From the NCBI GenBank assembly GCA_030148605.1, contig JASBTD010000034.1:1-60992 (forward strand): a stretch of 60,992 nt of DNA, read 5' to 3'. This document shows, piece by piece, positions 27,988 to 36,700 of this stretch; within the stretch, counting starts at the first letter, position 1, and every line of letters begins with the position of its first letter. Origin of the DNA: Erythrobacter sp. (lineage in GTDB: Bacteria; Pseudomonadota; Alphaproteobacteria; Sphingomonadales; Sphingomonadaceae). The notes under the pieces were generated by a model that was given only the letters and a program-made list of their open reading frames with translations, searched no databases and was not told where the DNA came from. A program made the translations under genes and the position numbers.

Positions 27988-28869
27988 ATGTTTTCTGGCT
28001 CCATTCCGGCTCTGGTGACTCCTTTTCGCGGTGGTGTGTTCGATGAGAGCGCATTTCGCCGTCTGGTGGACTGGCAAATCGAACAAGGCAGCTCTGCCTT
28101 GGTGCCTTGCGGGACGACCGGCGAAGCATCGACTCTGTCTAATGCAGAGCACCACAGGGTGATCGAAGTTTGCATCGAACAGGCCGCCGGGAGGGTTCCG
28201 GTCATCGCCGGCTGCGGGTCGAACGATACACGCAATGCGCTGCTGCACATGAATTTCTCGAAGAAGGCAGGAGCGGCAGCGGGGCTGTGCGTTGCACCTT
28301 ATTACAACCGGCCAAGCCAGGCAGGCCTGATCGCGCATTTCAGTTTCCTTTCGGAAAACAGCGATTTGCCGATCGTTCTTTATAATGTGCCGAGCCGCAC
28401 GGTGACTGACATTGAAGACGAAACCGTGGTTGAACTGGTGCGCAAATATCCTGACCGGATTGTCGCGATCAAGGATGCCAGCGGCGACCTGTCGCGCGTG
28501 GCCGATCACCGCATGGGCATCGGTCGCGAGTTCTGCCAGCTCTCAGGCAATGACGAGCTTTGGCTGCCGCATTCGGCCGCTGGCGGGAAGGGAGCCATTT
28601 CAGTGACCGCCAACGTCGCACCGGCGCTGTGCGCGGAATTCCACGAAGCCATTGCAGCGAATGAGCTGAAGCGCGCCCGCGAGCTCAACGACAAGCTGTT
28701 TCCGCTGCATTATGCGATGTTCAGCGATGCTTCGCCCGCGCCGGTCAAATATGCGCTCAGCCGGGTGCATGACTGGATCGAACCGAGCGTGCGACTGCCG
28801 CTGGTCGAGTGTTCAGACGCGGCGAAGAAAGCGGTAGATGAAGCGCTTGTTCACGCAGGGCTGGTTTAA
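27988..28869 (+). CDS. dapA: 4-hydroxy-tetrahydrodipicolinate synthase
   Basis: Condenses pyruvate and aspartate semialdehyde, the committed step of lysine/diaminopimelate synthesis. The start at 27988 (MFSGSIPALVTPF) matches the usual DapA N-terminus; 27970 (MKGLKS...) is an alternative. About 293 residues. Features: CGTTGEASTLSNAEH, YYNRPSQAGL, YNVPSRTVTD with the active Tyr, and the Schiff-base Lys in IVAIKDASGDLSR. Convergent with the amidohydrolase gene (four-base overlap). Confidence 0.95.
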   Translation: MFSGSIPALVTPFRGGVFDESAFRRLVDWQIEQGSSALVPCGTTGEASTLSNAEHHRVIEVCIEQAAGRVPVIAGCGSNDTRNALLHMNFSKKAGAAAGLCVAPYYNRPSQAGLIAHFSFLSENSDLPIVLYNVPSRTVTDIEDETVVELVRKYPDRIVAIKDASGDLSRVADHRMGIGREFCQLSGNDELWLPHSAAGGKGAISVTANVAPALCAEFHEAIAANELKRARELNDKLFPLHYAMFSDASPAPVKYALSRVHDWIEPSVRLPLVECSDAAKKAVDEALVHAGLV

Positions 28870-30599
28870 ACGCGCCCTTCGAACACTGTTGCTGCGATTG
28901 GCGCTTCCTTGAAAGCGGCAGTTTCCCAATTAAAAGGGTCCTCATCCAGCGCAATAAAGTCAGCTTTCTTGCCAGCGGCCAATGAGCCCACAGTGCCGTC
29001 CATGCCGATGGTTTGCGCAGCTTCAATGGTGATCGCGCGCAAGGCTTTCTCGCGGCTGAGCCGCTCGTCACCCGCCCGCGCTATTCCATCAAGCCCCTCG
29101 CGCGTCTGTGCGATCCACGCGAGATAGAATGGGTCGATAGGTGCCATGTTGAAATCGCTGTGCAGGCCGAGCGGCACCTGGCCGCGCTCAAGCGAACCGA
29201 GTCGGTTCATCAGCGCGGCCCGATCCGGCCCGAAGCCGCGTTTGCCGTAGGCTTCGCCCAGCACGCGGATGTAATTGGGCTGCGCAGACACCATCAGGTT
29301 CATGCGAGCAATCCGGCGGATCTGCGCTTCGGTGCAATAGCCCAGATGCTCCAGCACGATATCCTGCCCGCGGCGCGGCGGAAGCTTGGCAAGGCCATCA
29401 AGCACAATTTCTGCGCCTTCATCGCCATTGACATGGATGTGCAGCGCGAAACCGGCGTCCCAGTATCGCTGCATCTGTTCATGCAGCTTGTCCGGCTCGG
29501 TGAGCCATTTGCCCAGATGCCCGTCGCTGTAACCGGGCGGCCCCATACGCATGTTTTGCGCAAAGAATGCGCCGTCAGCGAAAAGCTTTACACGGCGCTT
29601 GAGCATGACATTCGCGTTGGTGAATTGGCTGCGGCGACCTGTCAGCCATGCGTCCAAATCCTCGATAGCATCAATCTCTGCTCCGATCGGCATGAGGTTG
29701 ACGCGCGCACGGGATTGTGGCGCGCCAAATGCATTCGCAATCAAGCCTGCTTCAGTGTCAAAACGTGCGAATATGCCGGTCGCAAGGTCACAAGTCGTTG
29801 TGACGCCGCGCGAATGCATCATTTTCAGCAGTCCGGCAAAGCCGGCTTGTAGCTTGTCGGGGGCCAGCAGCACAGGTTGCAGCTTTGCAATCGCAACGCC
29901 CAGCGCAGTCTCGGAGAACATCCCGCGCGCATGATCGCCGTGCTCGGGCTGCGATCCAGCTTGTGCAAGCGCTGCATCGAATGCCGATTTCTTGGCAAGT
30001 CCGATCGATTCGAGTGCGGCGGTATTGGCGTAGATATCGTGGAAGCTGCGCTGCCACACGAACAGCGGCCGATCAGGGGCGATCTCGTCAAGCTCCGGGC
30101 GACCCAATGGTCCGTGGAACAGCTCATGATGACCCCAAACGATTACCGGATTGGCATCGCTTTGGTCTACGATCTGTTTTAGCCGCGCGCGGTAAGCCTC
30201 TTGCCCGTTCACACCGGGCCATCGGCCGGAAGGCAATGTCCAGTCGTCAGGCGCGAGAAAGGGCATCCCCATCATCACCGCGGCCTGCATCGGGTGGATA
30301 TGCGGGTCGACGAGCCCGGGGAACAGAACTTGATCGGCAAAGCGGCGTTGCAGCGTCGTTTCACGACCCTCAGTCCAGGGCGAGAGCGCTTCGAGCGTGT
30401 TCGCCAGCCCCAGGATCATGCCATCGCTGACAGCCATGAAGCGTGCCTGCGGCAGCGAGCGCGACATGGTGACGATCTGGCGCGCTTCGAACACAGTCAC
30501 CGGCCGGGTCGGCCCGGTTAGTGCGGATGGGCTTGCCGCCACAAGCGGTGTCGCAGCCAGTCCTGCGAGCACACCGCGCCTGCGAAATGCCATTGTCAT
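28866..30599 (-). CDS. Exported amidohydrolase (YtcJ/DUF-type)
   Basis: 577 residues with a Tat-like or signal leader (MAFRRRGVLAGLAATPLVAA). The metal-binding HxH is in FPGLVDPHIHP; other family blocks are VIWGHHELFHGPLG, VNGDEGAEIVLDGL with a probable metal His, and LGLHSDFNMAP near the C-terminal Asp. It belongs to the amidohydrolase superfamily subgroup with YtcJ. Location periplasm or membrane edge. The substrate is unknown. Confidence 0.85.
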   Translation of the reverse strand: MTMAFRRRGVLAGLAATPLVAASPSALTGPTRPVTVFEARQIVTMSRSLPQARFMAVSDGMILGLANTLEALSPWTEGRETTLQRRFADQVLFPGLVDPHIHPMQAAVMMGMPFLAPDDWTLPSGRWPGVNGQEAYRARLKQIVDQSDANPVIVWGHHELFHGPLGRPELDEIAPDRPLFVWQRSFHDIYANTAALESIGLAKKSAFDAALAQAGSQPEHGDHARGMFSETALGVAIAKLQPVLLAPDKLQAGFAGLLKMMHSRGVTTTCDLATGIFARFDTEAGLIANAFGAPQSRARVNLMPIGAEIDAIEDLDAWLTGRRSQFTNANVMLKRRVKLFADGAFFAQNMRMGPPGYSDGHLGKWLTEPDKLHEQMQRYWDAGFALHIHVNGDEGAEIVLDGLAKLPPRRGQDIVLEHLGYCTEAQIRRIARMNLMVSAQPNYIRVLGEAYGKRGFGPDRAALMNRLGSLERGQVPLGLHSDFNMAPIDPFYLAWIAQTREGLDGIARAGDERLSREKALRAITIEAAQTIGMDGTVGSLAAGKKADFIALDEDPFNWETAAFKEAPIAATVFEGRV

Positions 30600-30705
30600 G
30601 CGATGATTCCCTCTCCATCGCTACATTCAGCTTTCCAGCCATTCTGGCAAGTGCGAAGCGATCCCCTTTCGCTTTGCAGCAATAGTCACTACATGCCGCG
30701 CCACC

Positions 30706-31188
30706 ATGGCACGCCCGAAACCCGCAACCTTTGACAAGCAGAAGACCGTCGCCGAGAACCGGCGCGCACGGTTCGACTATGCCATTGAGGAGAAATTCGA
30801 AGCGGGGCTGGCCCTGCAGGGCACTGAAGTGAAAGCGCTGCGTGCCGGCGAAGCTTCGATTGCGGAAAGCTATGCCGAAGTGCGCGATGGCGAGGTTTGG
30901 CTGATCAACGCCAACATCCCCGAATACAGCCATGGCAACCGGCTCAATCACGAGCCACGTCGCCCGCGCAAGCTGCTGCTGCACGAGCGCGAGATCGACA
31001 AGCTGTTTGGAGCGGTCGAGCGCAAGGGCATGACGCTGATCCCGCTGTCGATCTATTTCAACTCGACAGGTCGCGCGAAGGTAGAGCTGGCGCTTGGCAA
31101 GGGGCGCAAGTCGCAGGACAAGCGTGACTATATCAAGGATCGCGACTGGAAGCGTGACAAGGCGCGGCTGATGCGCGAGCGCGGCTGA
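30706..31188 (+). CDS. smpB: SsrA-binding protein
   Basis: SmpB delivers tmRNA to stalled ribosomes. 160 residues with the OB-fold blocks [39 protein letters not shown], the strand [15 protein letters not shown], and the basic tail [21 protein letters not shown]. It starts the smpB-DUF2062-cckA run on the plus strand; the ssrA gene itself is not in this window. Confidence 0.97.
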   Translation: MARPKPATFDKQKTVAENRRARFDYAIEEKFEAGLALQGTEVKALRAGEASIAESYAEVRDGEVWLINANIPEYSHGNRLNHEPRRPRKLLLHEREIDKLFGAVERKGMTLIPLSIYFNSTGRAKVELALGKGRKSQDKRDYIKDRDWKRDKARLMRERG

Positions 31189-31357
31189 GATTTCAGCAGC
31201 ACATCGTCGGATTGATGCAAGAAAATTCTGACGGATTCACCGTATTGTCAGACGCGCCGTGCTACCCATATCGGTGAGAATAACCACTTCGCCGAAATAG
31301 CAGTCCGCGGCCCTTGCGGAACTGGTGCAGGAAGCGCAAGGCGAGCTTGGAAAAGTG

Positions 31358-31951
31358 ATGGCGACAAGATCGAAAACATGGCTGGCTGACAAATTGCGGG
31401 CGCATTTCCCCACCCGGGAGGAAATGGCCAGCAATCGCTATCTTGCGCCGATTGCCCATCGCTTTCTCAATCCGGAACTGTGGCGCTTTACGCGGCGTTC
31501 GGTTCCGCGAGGCGTTGCCTTGGGCATTTTTGCCGGCTTCATCATCCCTGTAGGGCAGATTTTCCTGGCTGCGTTTCTGGCACTCCCGGCCCGTGCCAAT
31601 GTGCCGCTTTCGGCTTTGGTCACATTCGTGACTAATCCCTTCACATTTCCATTTTGGGCGATTGTCGCGAACAAGGTGGGCAACTTTATTCTGAAGATCG
31701 ACATCGCTGCGACCGGTGGCGTCGCCCAGTCGGAAATGGAGAGTGGCCGCTGGTCGTGGTTCTTCGAGCTGTTCGAAGGCGCGGGAGTCACTGTGCTGGT
31801 GACGGTGTTCGGCTTTGTCGTCCTTGCAGTTGTGGGTGCGGCGATCGGCTATCTGTTCGCCAGCTTTGTTTGGCGTATTATGGTCGCTCGCAAGCGTGCA
31901 CGCCAGCTCAAGCGGATGGAAGCGCGGCTGGACGAACGGCTGGGAGCCTGA
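31358..31951 (+). CDS. DUF2062 membrane protein
   Basis: The ATG at 31358 is chosen (GGAA upstream); the frame is open from 31325. The 197-residue protein has amphipathic and hydrophobic segments. DUF2062 signature: ALGIFAGFIIPVGQIFLAAF and TNPFTFPFWAIVANKVGN. The basic C-terminus (RKRARQLKRMEARLDERLG) is cytoplasmic. Biochemical function unknown. It sits between smpB and cckA. Confidence 0.85.
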   Translation: MATRSKTWLADKLRAHFPTREEMASNRYLAPIAHRFLNPELWRFTRRSVPRGVALGIFAGFIIPVGQIFLAAFLALPARANVPLSALVTFVTNPFTFPFWAIVANKVGNFILKIDIAATGGVAQSEMESGRWSWFFELFEGAGVTVLVTVFGFVVLAVVGAAIGYLFASFVWRIMVARKRARQLKRMEARLDERLGA

Positions 31952-31957
31952 TTGAAA

Positions 31958-34411
31958 ATGAATTCGGACGGCCAGTCCTTTACCAAGTTATCAAAGGACC
32001 AGCCGACAATCTTGTACGGCGGCATCGCTTTGGCGATGCTGGCGAGTGCGGCTGTCTTGTGGCTCGCGACGGGCGAAGTGCTGGTGGTGCTGGCCTATTC
32101 GCTGGGGATGGCTGTCTTGCTGGGTGCAGCGCTTGTGTTCGAGCGACTTCAATCTCCCAAGGAATTCGAGACTCTTGCTGTGCCGGACTGGTCAGTCACA
32201 GCCGCCGCGATAGAAAGTTTCGCCAACGAAGCGGTCGCCATCACTGATCGGGCGAACCGCCTGACTTGCGCCAATTCTGCTTACGTCGATTGGTTCGGCA
32301 GCGATACGGCACCTCCCAACCTGCCGCTTGACCGCGCAAGCCTTGAACAATTGGTTCGCCTGGTGCGGCAAGCCTGGCGTGACGGGCATGCAAAGACGGA
32401 GCGGATACACGCTGATGCGGGTTCGGCTTCATGGACTGTCAGCGCAAATCGAACGGGTCGCGGGGAAGATCATTTGATCTGGCGGTTTCGCAAGATCGAG
32501 CCCGAAATCGCTGACCCCTTGGCTGGCTATGACGTAACAGGGCCCTTTGGCCGGATGCTGGCGCGTGCAGGGATCGAAGCTGCCATCACCGGGCCTGACG
32601 GGCTGATCAAGAGCGCGAGCCAGGGCTTTGCCGCGCGCGCTGCCGGTGATCCGAACTCTACGTTGGCGGGGCAGGATTTCGTGTCATTCCTGCGCTCGGA
32701 TGACCGTGAGCGGATTTTCTTCTCGCGCGAAGGCCGCTCGGGAACACCGCAAACATTGATCCACGTTCCGCTTGATGACCCCGACGGGCCGCCTGCAGCC
32801 GGGCCTGAAGAAGCGCCTTCGCTGATGCTGCTGGTGGATAGCGGGGTGGGGATTGGCGCCGGCTGGGAAGGTGCAGGGCAAGGAACCGCACAGCTCGAGG
32901 GCTTGCTCGCGCAATTGCCGCTGGGGCTGGCGATGACTGATCGCGACGGGCGTTTCCTCTTTGCCAATGACGCGTTCCTGCGCGCGGTTGATCGCGAAGA
33001 ACGCGGGCTGCCCGCCTTTCCGACCGATCTGGTAGTGCGGGATGACAAGGCAGCTCTGTCTGATGCTGTTCGCCGCCATGGCAGAGGGCCGGCAACGGCT
33101 GGCAATATGGCCGTGCGAATGTCAGCGCAGCCAGAAGAACCGATTTCTTTGGGGCTGGCCGGTGTGCGCGGGATGGGTGAAGCGGCGGTTCTGCTCAGTC
33201 TGGCCGATTCCAGCCAGGAAACCCAGCTCAAGCGGCAGGTTGCGCAAGCGACCAAGATGCAGGCGGTTGGCCAACTGGCGGGCGGTGTCGCGCATGACTT
33301 CAACAATGTGCTGACTGCAATCATCGGCACCTGCGATCTGATGCTGCTGCGCCATACTCCTGGTGACAGCGATTATGACGATATCCAGCAGATCCGCGCG
33401 AACTCCAATCGTGCGGCGGCGCTGACCCGGCAATTGCTGGCGTTTTCGCGCCAGCAGACCTTGCGGCCCGAGATTCTCCAGCTGCCCGATGTCGTTAGCG
33501 AAGTCGGGCATTTGATCACGCGGCTCCTGGGCGAAAAGATCGAATACAAGGTGCAGCATGATCGCAACCTTGGGCCTGTGCGCGCTGACCCGCAGCAACT
33601 CGAGCAGGTTATCATGAACCTTGCGGTCAATGCGCGTGATGCGATCCAGATGCATCGTGGTGGCAGTGGCCGGATTTCGCTGACGACAAAGCGCATCAAC
33701 ATGCGCGAAGTCGAGCAGATGGGTTCCGAAATTCTCCCTGCAGCTGACTATACCGTGCTGATCGTGGAAGATACGGGCGGTGGCATTCCGGCAGAAGTAA
33801 TGCCGAAGCTGTTTGAACCGTTCTTTACCACCAAAGAGCAAGGCAAGGGCACCGGGTTGGGGCTTTCGACAGCTTACGGCATCGTCAAGCAGTCTGGCGG
33901 TTTCCTGTTTGCAGACAATGTCAAAGGCACCGGTGGCCGCATTGTCGGCGCGCGCTTCTCGGTCTATTTTCCAGTATACCACGGAGCCATGCCTGAAGCG
34001 CCGCAGGAACCGGTTGAACAGGCGTCGAGCGAATGGTCTGGCGGTGGTCGCATCCTGCTCGTCGAAGACGAGGACATGGTGCGTGCTGTCGCAGAACGCG
34101 CTCTGGCGCGAGCAGGTTACGAAATTACAGCCTGCGCTGATGGCGAAGAGGGATTGCAGGCGATTACTGCGGGCGGGCAGTTCGATCTGGTCGTCAGCGA
34201 TGTTGTGATGCCGGGAATGGACGGGCCAGCCATGGCGCGTGCAATCCGCGAATCACATCCTGACCTGCCTGTGCTGTTCATGTCGGGCTATGCCGAAGAG
34301 CAGTTGCGCAAAGATATCGATATCCCCCGAATGCACTTTCTTTCCAAGCCTTTCAGCGTGCAGCAGATCAGCGACAAGGTAGCCGATGTGATGCGCGCAA
34401 TTCCGCGCTGA
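31958..34411 (+). CDS. cckA: Hybrid histidine kinase CckA
   Basis: Master kinase that, through ChpT, phosphorylates CtrA and CpdR in alphaproteobacteria. The ATG at 31958 follows the DUF2062 stop by six bases (a TTG at 31952 is possible). Two N-terminal membrane segments, PAS-like regions (about 80-400), HisKA with phospho-His in VAHDFNN (about 446), HATPase blocks NLAVNARDAIQ, EDTGGGIP and GKGTGLGLSTAYGI, and a receiver domain with phospho-Asp in VVSDVVMPGMDG (about 746). About 817 residues. The cytoplasmic receiver allows both kinase and phosphatase action. Confidence 0.95.
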   Translation: MNSDGQSFTKLSKDQPTILYGGIALAMLASAAVLWLATGEVLVVLAYSLGMAVLLGAALVFERLQSPKEFETLAVPDWSVTAAAIESFANEAVAITDRANRLTCANSAYVDWFGSDTAPPNLPLDRASLEQLVRLVRQAWRDGHAKTERIHADAGSASWTVSANRTGRGEDHLIWRFRKIEPEIADPLAGYDVTGPFGRMLARAGIEAAITGPDGLIKSASQGFAARAAGDPNSTLAGQDFVSFLRSDDRERIFFSREGRSGTPQTLIHVPLDDPDGPPAAGPEEAPSLMLLVDSGVGIGAGWEGAGQGTAQLEGLLAQLPLGLAMTDRDGRFLFANDAFLRAVDREERGLPAFPTDLVVRDDKAALSDAVRRHGRGPATAGNMAVRMSAQPEEPISLGLAGVRGMGEAAVLLSLADSSQETQLKRQVAQATKMQAVGQLAGGVAHDFNNVLTAIIGTCDLMLLRHTPGDSDYDDIQQIRANSNRAAALTRQLLAFSRQQTLRPEILQLPDVVSEVGHLITRLLGEKIEYKVQHDRNLGPVRADPQQLEQVIMNLAVNARDAIQMHRGGSGRISLTTKRINMREVEQMGSEILPAADYTVLIVEDTGGGIPAEVMPKLFEPFFTTKEQGKGTGLGLSTAYGIVKQSGGFLFADNVKGTGGRIVGARFSVYFPVYHGAMPEAPQEPVEQASSEWSGGGRILLVEDEDMVRAVAERALARAGYEITACADGEEGLQAITAGGQFDLVVSDVVMPGMDGPAMARAIRESHPDLPVLFMSGYAEEQLRKDIDIPRMHFLSKPFSVQQISDKVADVMRAIPR

Positions 34412-34480
34412 GACCGAACGATCGTCGCACGTACGGAGCAGCACTGCCCAGCGAATTGATACGCAAACGAAAAAATTTCT

Positions 34481-34520
34481 GTTCCCCACTTGTTCTTGTA
34501 GAACAAATCAGATACATCGC
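34481..34520 (+). promoter_or_regulatory. recA promoter with LexA (SOS) box
   Basis: GTTC-N7-GTTC at 34481-34495 (GTTCCCCACTTGTTC) is a perfect alphaproteobacterial LexA operator. It overlaps a possible -35 (TTGTTC, 34490-34495). A TACAT-type -10 lies 17 bases further on. The GTTCTTGTAGAAC at 34492-34504 gives an added inverted half-site. The leader to the ATG at 34585 is about 65 bases. Confidence 0.88.
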
Positions 34521-34584
34521 ATTCCAACAGAGGGGCTGGTTAAAACTCGATAACCGCCTCTAGGCAAGCAAGGGAGGCCATGCG

Positions 34585-35649
34585 ATGGCGACGAATCTGA
34601 AGCTCGTAGAAAAGGAATCATCGGTGGACCGTCAAAAGGCTCTCGACGCAGCGTTAGCTCAGATTGATCGCGCATTCGGCAAAGGCTCAGCCATGAAGCT
34701 GGGCTCCAAGGAAGCGATGAATGTCGAATCGATTTCGACCGGATCGCTGGGGCTGGATATCGCGCTGGGCATTGGCGGCTTGCCGAAAGGCCGCGTGATC
34801 GAAGTTTACGGGCCGGAAAGTTCAGGCAAGACCACGCTTGCGCTGCATGTCATTGCCGAAGCGCAGAAAGCTGGCGGTACCGCCGCATTCGTTGATGCCG
34901 AGCACGCGCTTGATCCGGTTTATGCCAAGAAGTTGGGTGTCGATATTGACGAGCTGATTGTCTCGCAGCCAGACACAGGCGAACAGGCGCTCGAAATTAC
35001 CGATACGCTGGTCCGTTCGAATGCAATCGATGTGCTGGTGGTAGACTCGGTTGCGGCGCTGGTGCCGCGGGCTGAGATCGAAGGCGAGATGGGGGATAGC
35101 CATGTCGGCCTTCAGGCACGTTTGATGTCTCAGTCGCTGCGCAAGCTGACCGGTTCGATCAACCGTTCGAAGTGCATGGTGATCTTCATCAACCAGCTGC
35201 GCATGAAGATCGGCGTGATGTATGGCAATCCTGAAACCACAACGGGCGGCAATGCCCTGAAATTCTACGCTTCGGTTCGTCTGGACATCCGGCGTACCGG
35301 CCAGATCAAGGATCGTGACGAAGTGGTCGGCAATTCGACCCGCGTCAAAGTGGTCAAGAACAAGGTCGCACCGCCATTCAAGCAGGTCGAGTTCGACATC
35401 ATGTATGGCGAAGGCATTTCGAAGATCGGCGAGATCCTTGATCTCGGTGTGAAGGCCGGACTGGTTGAAAAGTCAGGTAGCTGGTTCTCTTATGACAGCA
35501 TTCGTATCGGGCAAGGTCGCGAGAACGCCAAGACTTACCTGAAAGAGAACCCCGAAATTTGCGACAAGTTGGAAGCTGCTATTCGCGGCCGCACCGACGA
35601 GGTCGCCGAGGAGATGATGACAGGCCCGGACGCGGATTCTGACGACTGA
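34585..35649 (+). CDS. recA: Recombinase RecA
   Basis: RecA forms filaments on single-stranded DNA for recombination and triggers LexA self-cleavage. 354 residues. Walker [36 protein letters not shown], loop L1/L2 regions around [16 protein letters not shown] and [16 protein letters not shown] are intact, ending in an acidic tail (GPDADSDD). A start with AGGGAGG upstream fits. Strong LexA control is seen in the promoter; a terminator follows. Confidence 0.98.
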   Translation: MATNLKLVEKESSVDRQKALDAALAQIDRAFGKGSAMKLGSKEAMNVESISTGSLGLDIALGIGGLPKGRVIEVYGPESSGKTTLALHVIAEAQKAGGTAAFVDAEHALDPVYAKKLGVDIDELIVSQPDTGEQALEITDTLVRSNAIDVLVVDSVAALVPRAEIEGEMGDSHVGLQARLMSQSLRKLTGSINRSKCMVIFINQLRMKIGVMYGNPETTTGGNALKFYASVRLDIRRTGQIKDRDEVVGNSTRVKVVKNKVAPPFKQVEFDIMYGEGISKIGEILDLGVKAGLVEKSGSWFSYDSIRIGQGRENAKTYLKENPEICDKLEAAIRGRTDEVAEEMMTGPDADSDD

Positions 35650-35690
35650 TCCTCAAGCGGGCACGCAAATGTGCCTGGACGAATGGAAAG

Positions 35691-35729
35691 CCGGTGCGAG
35701 CGCTCCCCCTGAGCCCGCGCCGGTTTTTC
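35691..35729 (+). terminator. Rho-independent terminator after recA
   Basis: A GC-rich hairpin (CCGGTGCGAGCGCTC, loop, GAGCCCGCGCCGG) is followed by TTTTTC, about 40 bases after the recA stop. Confidence 0.75.
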
Positions 35730-35819
35730 GTTTGCGCCTTCGGTTCCGGAGACGTAGCCCTGCTGTTGAAGAACGAGCGCAACCGAATTTCGGTTAGTCG
35801 GTGAAGGGGGGGCGTAATC

Positions 35820-36659
35820 ATGACAAGTGTCGACACGCAGGAGTGGCAAGGACGGGTCGGCAAGTCTTGGGCCGCTGAATGGCAGCGGACGGACCGCAGC
35901 TTTGCCGCGCTCACAAGCGAGCTGCTCAGCAGAATTGCTGATCTCGACTTCTCCACCGTGCTCGACATTGGCTGCGGGGCTGGCGAGCTATCTGTCGAAG
36001 TGGCGCGAACAAAGGTAGATGCCGAGGTTCTTGGGCTCGACATATCGCCTGACCTGATTGATGTCGCAAAGGCGCGTGGCGCCGGGTTGGACAATTTGAC
36101 ATTCGACCTCGCTGATGCAGCTTCGTGGCGCAGTGAAAAGGGCTTCAGGCCTGATTTGCTTATGTCACGCCATGGCGTGATGTTTTTCAGTGACCCGATC
36201 GGTGCCTTCGCTCATCTGCGGCAGCAGTCAGCCAGGCGCGCGCGCGTGCTTTTCTCCTGCTTCCGTCACGTGAGCGAGAATCCCTTCTTCGGATCGGTCG
36301 GTAGTCTGGTTGAAGACGCTGTTCCATCACCTGATCCGCATGCTCCCGGTCCATTCGCTTTTGCGGATGCCGAGCGCGTTCGTGGGATACTTTCCTCGGC
36401 AGGATGGAGTGATATCGAACTGGAGCCCTTCGATTTCCGCATGATTGCCGGAGCTGGTGACGATCCAGTATCCGATGCAGTAGCCTATTTCAGCCGGATC
36501 GGGCCTGCGGCACGCGCCATCTCGCTGATGGACGACGATGTTCGCGCGAGCTTCAAAGAGAAGTTGTTCGGATTCTCTCAATCGCACCTGGCAGAGGGCA
36601 CAGTAGGGCTGGATGCTGGCGTCTGGATTGTGAGCGCGAAGTGTGACTCAGTGCCATAA
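35820..36659 (+). CDS. Class I SAM-dependent methyltransferase
   Basis: 279 residues. SAM motif I is [16 protein letters not shown], motif II around [12 protein letters not shown], then DLADAASW and [16 protein letters not shown]. The C-terminal half ([17 protein letters not shown] and on) is of a small-molecule methyltransferase type such as those acting on quinones or lipids. The acceptor cannot be told. It stands between recA and alaS and is co-directional. Confidence 0.8.
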   Translation: MTSVDTQEWQGRVGKSWAAEWQRTDRSFAALTSELLSRIADLDFSTVLDIGCGAGELSVEVARTKVDAEVLGLDISPDLIDVAKARGAGLDNLTFDLADAASWRSEKGFRPDLLMSRHGVMFFSDPIGAFAHLRQQSARRARVLFSCFRHVSENPFFGSVGSLVEDAVPSPDPHAPGPFAFADAERVRGILSSAGWSDIELEPFDFRMIAGAGDDPVSDAVAYFSRIGPAARAISLMDDDVRASFKEKLFGFSQSHLAEGTVGLDAGVWIVSAKCDSVP

Positions 36660-36700
36660 CCGTCTTGTCGGTTGCAGCCTTAGCGCCTAACTGCCCATCC

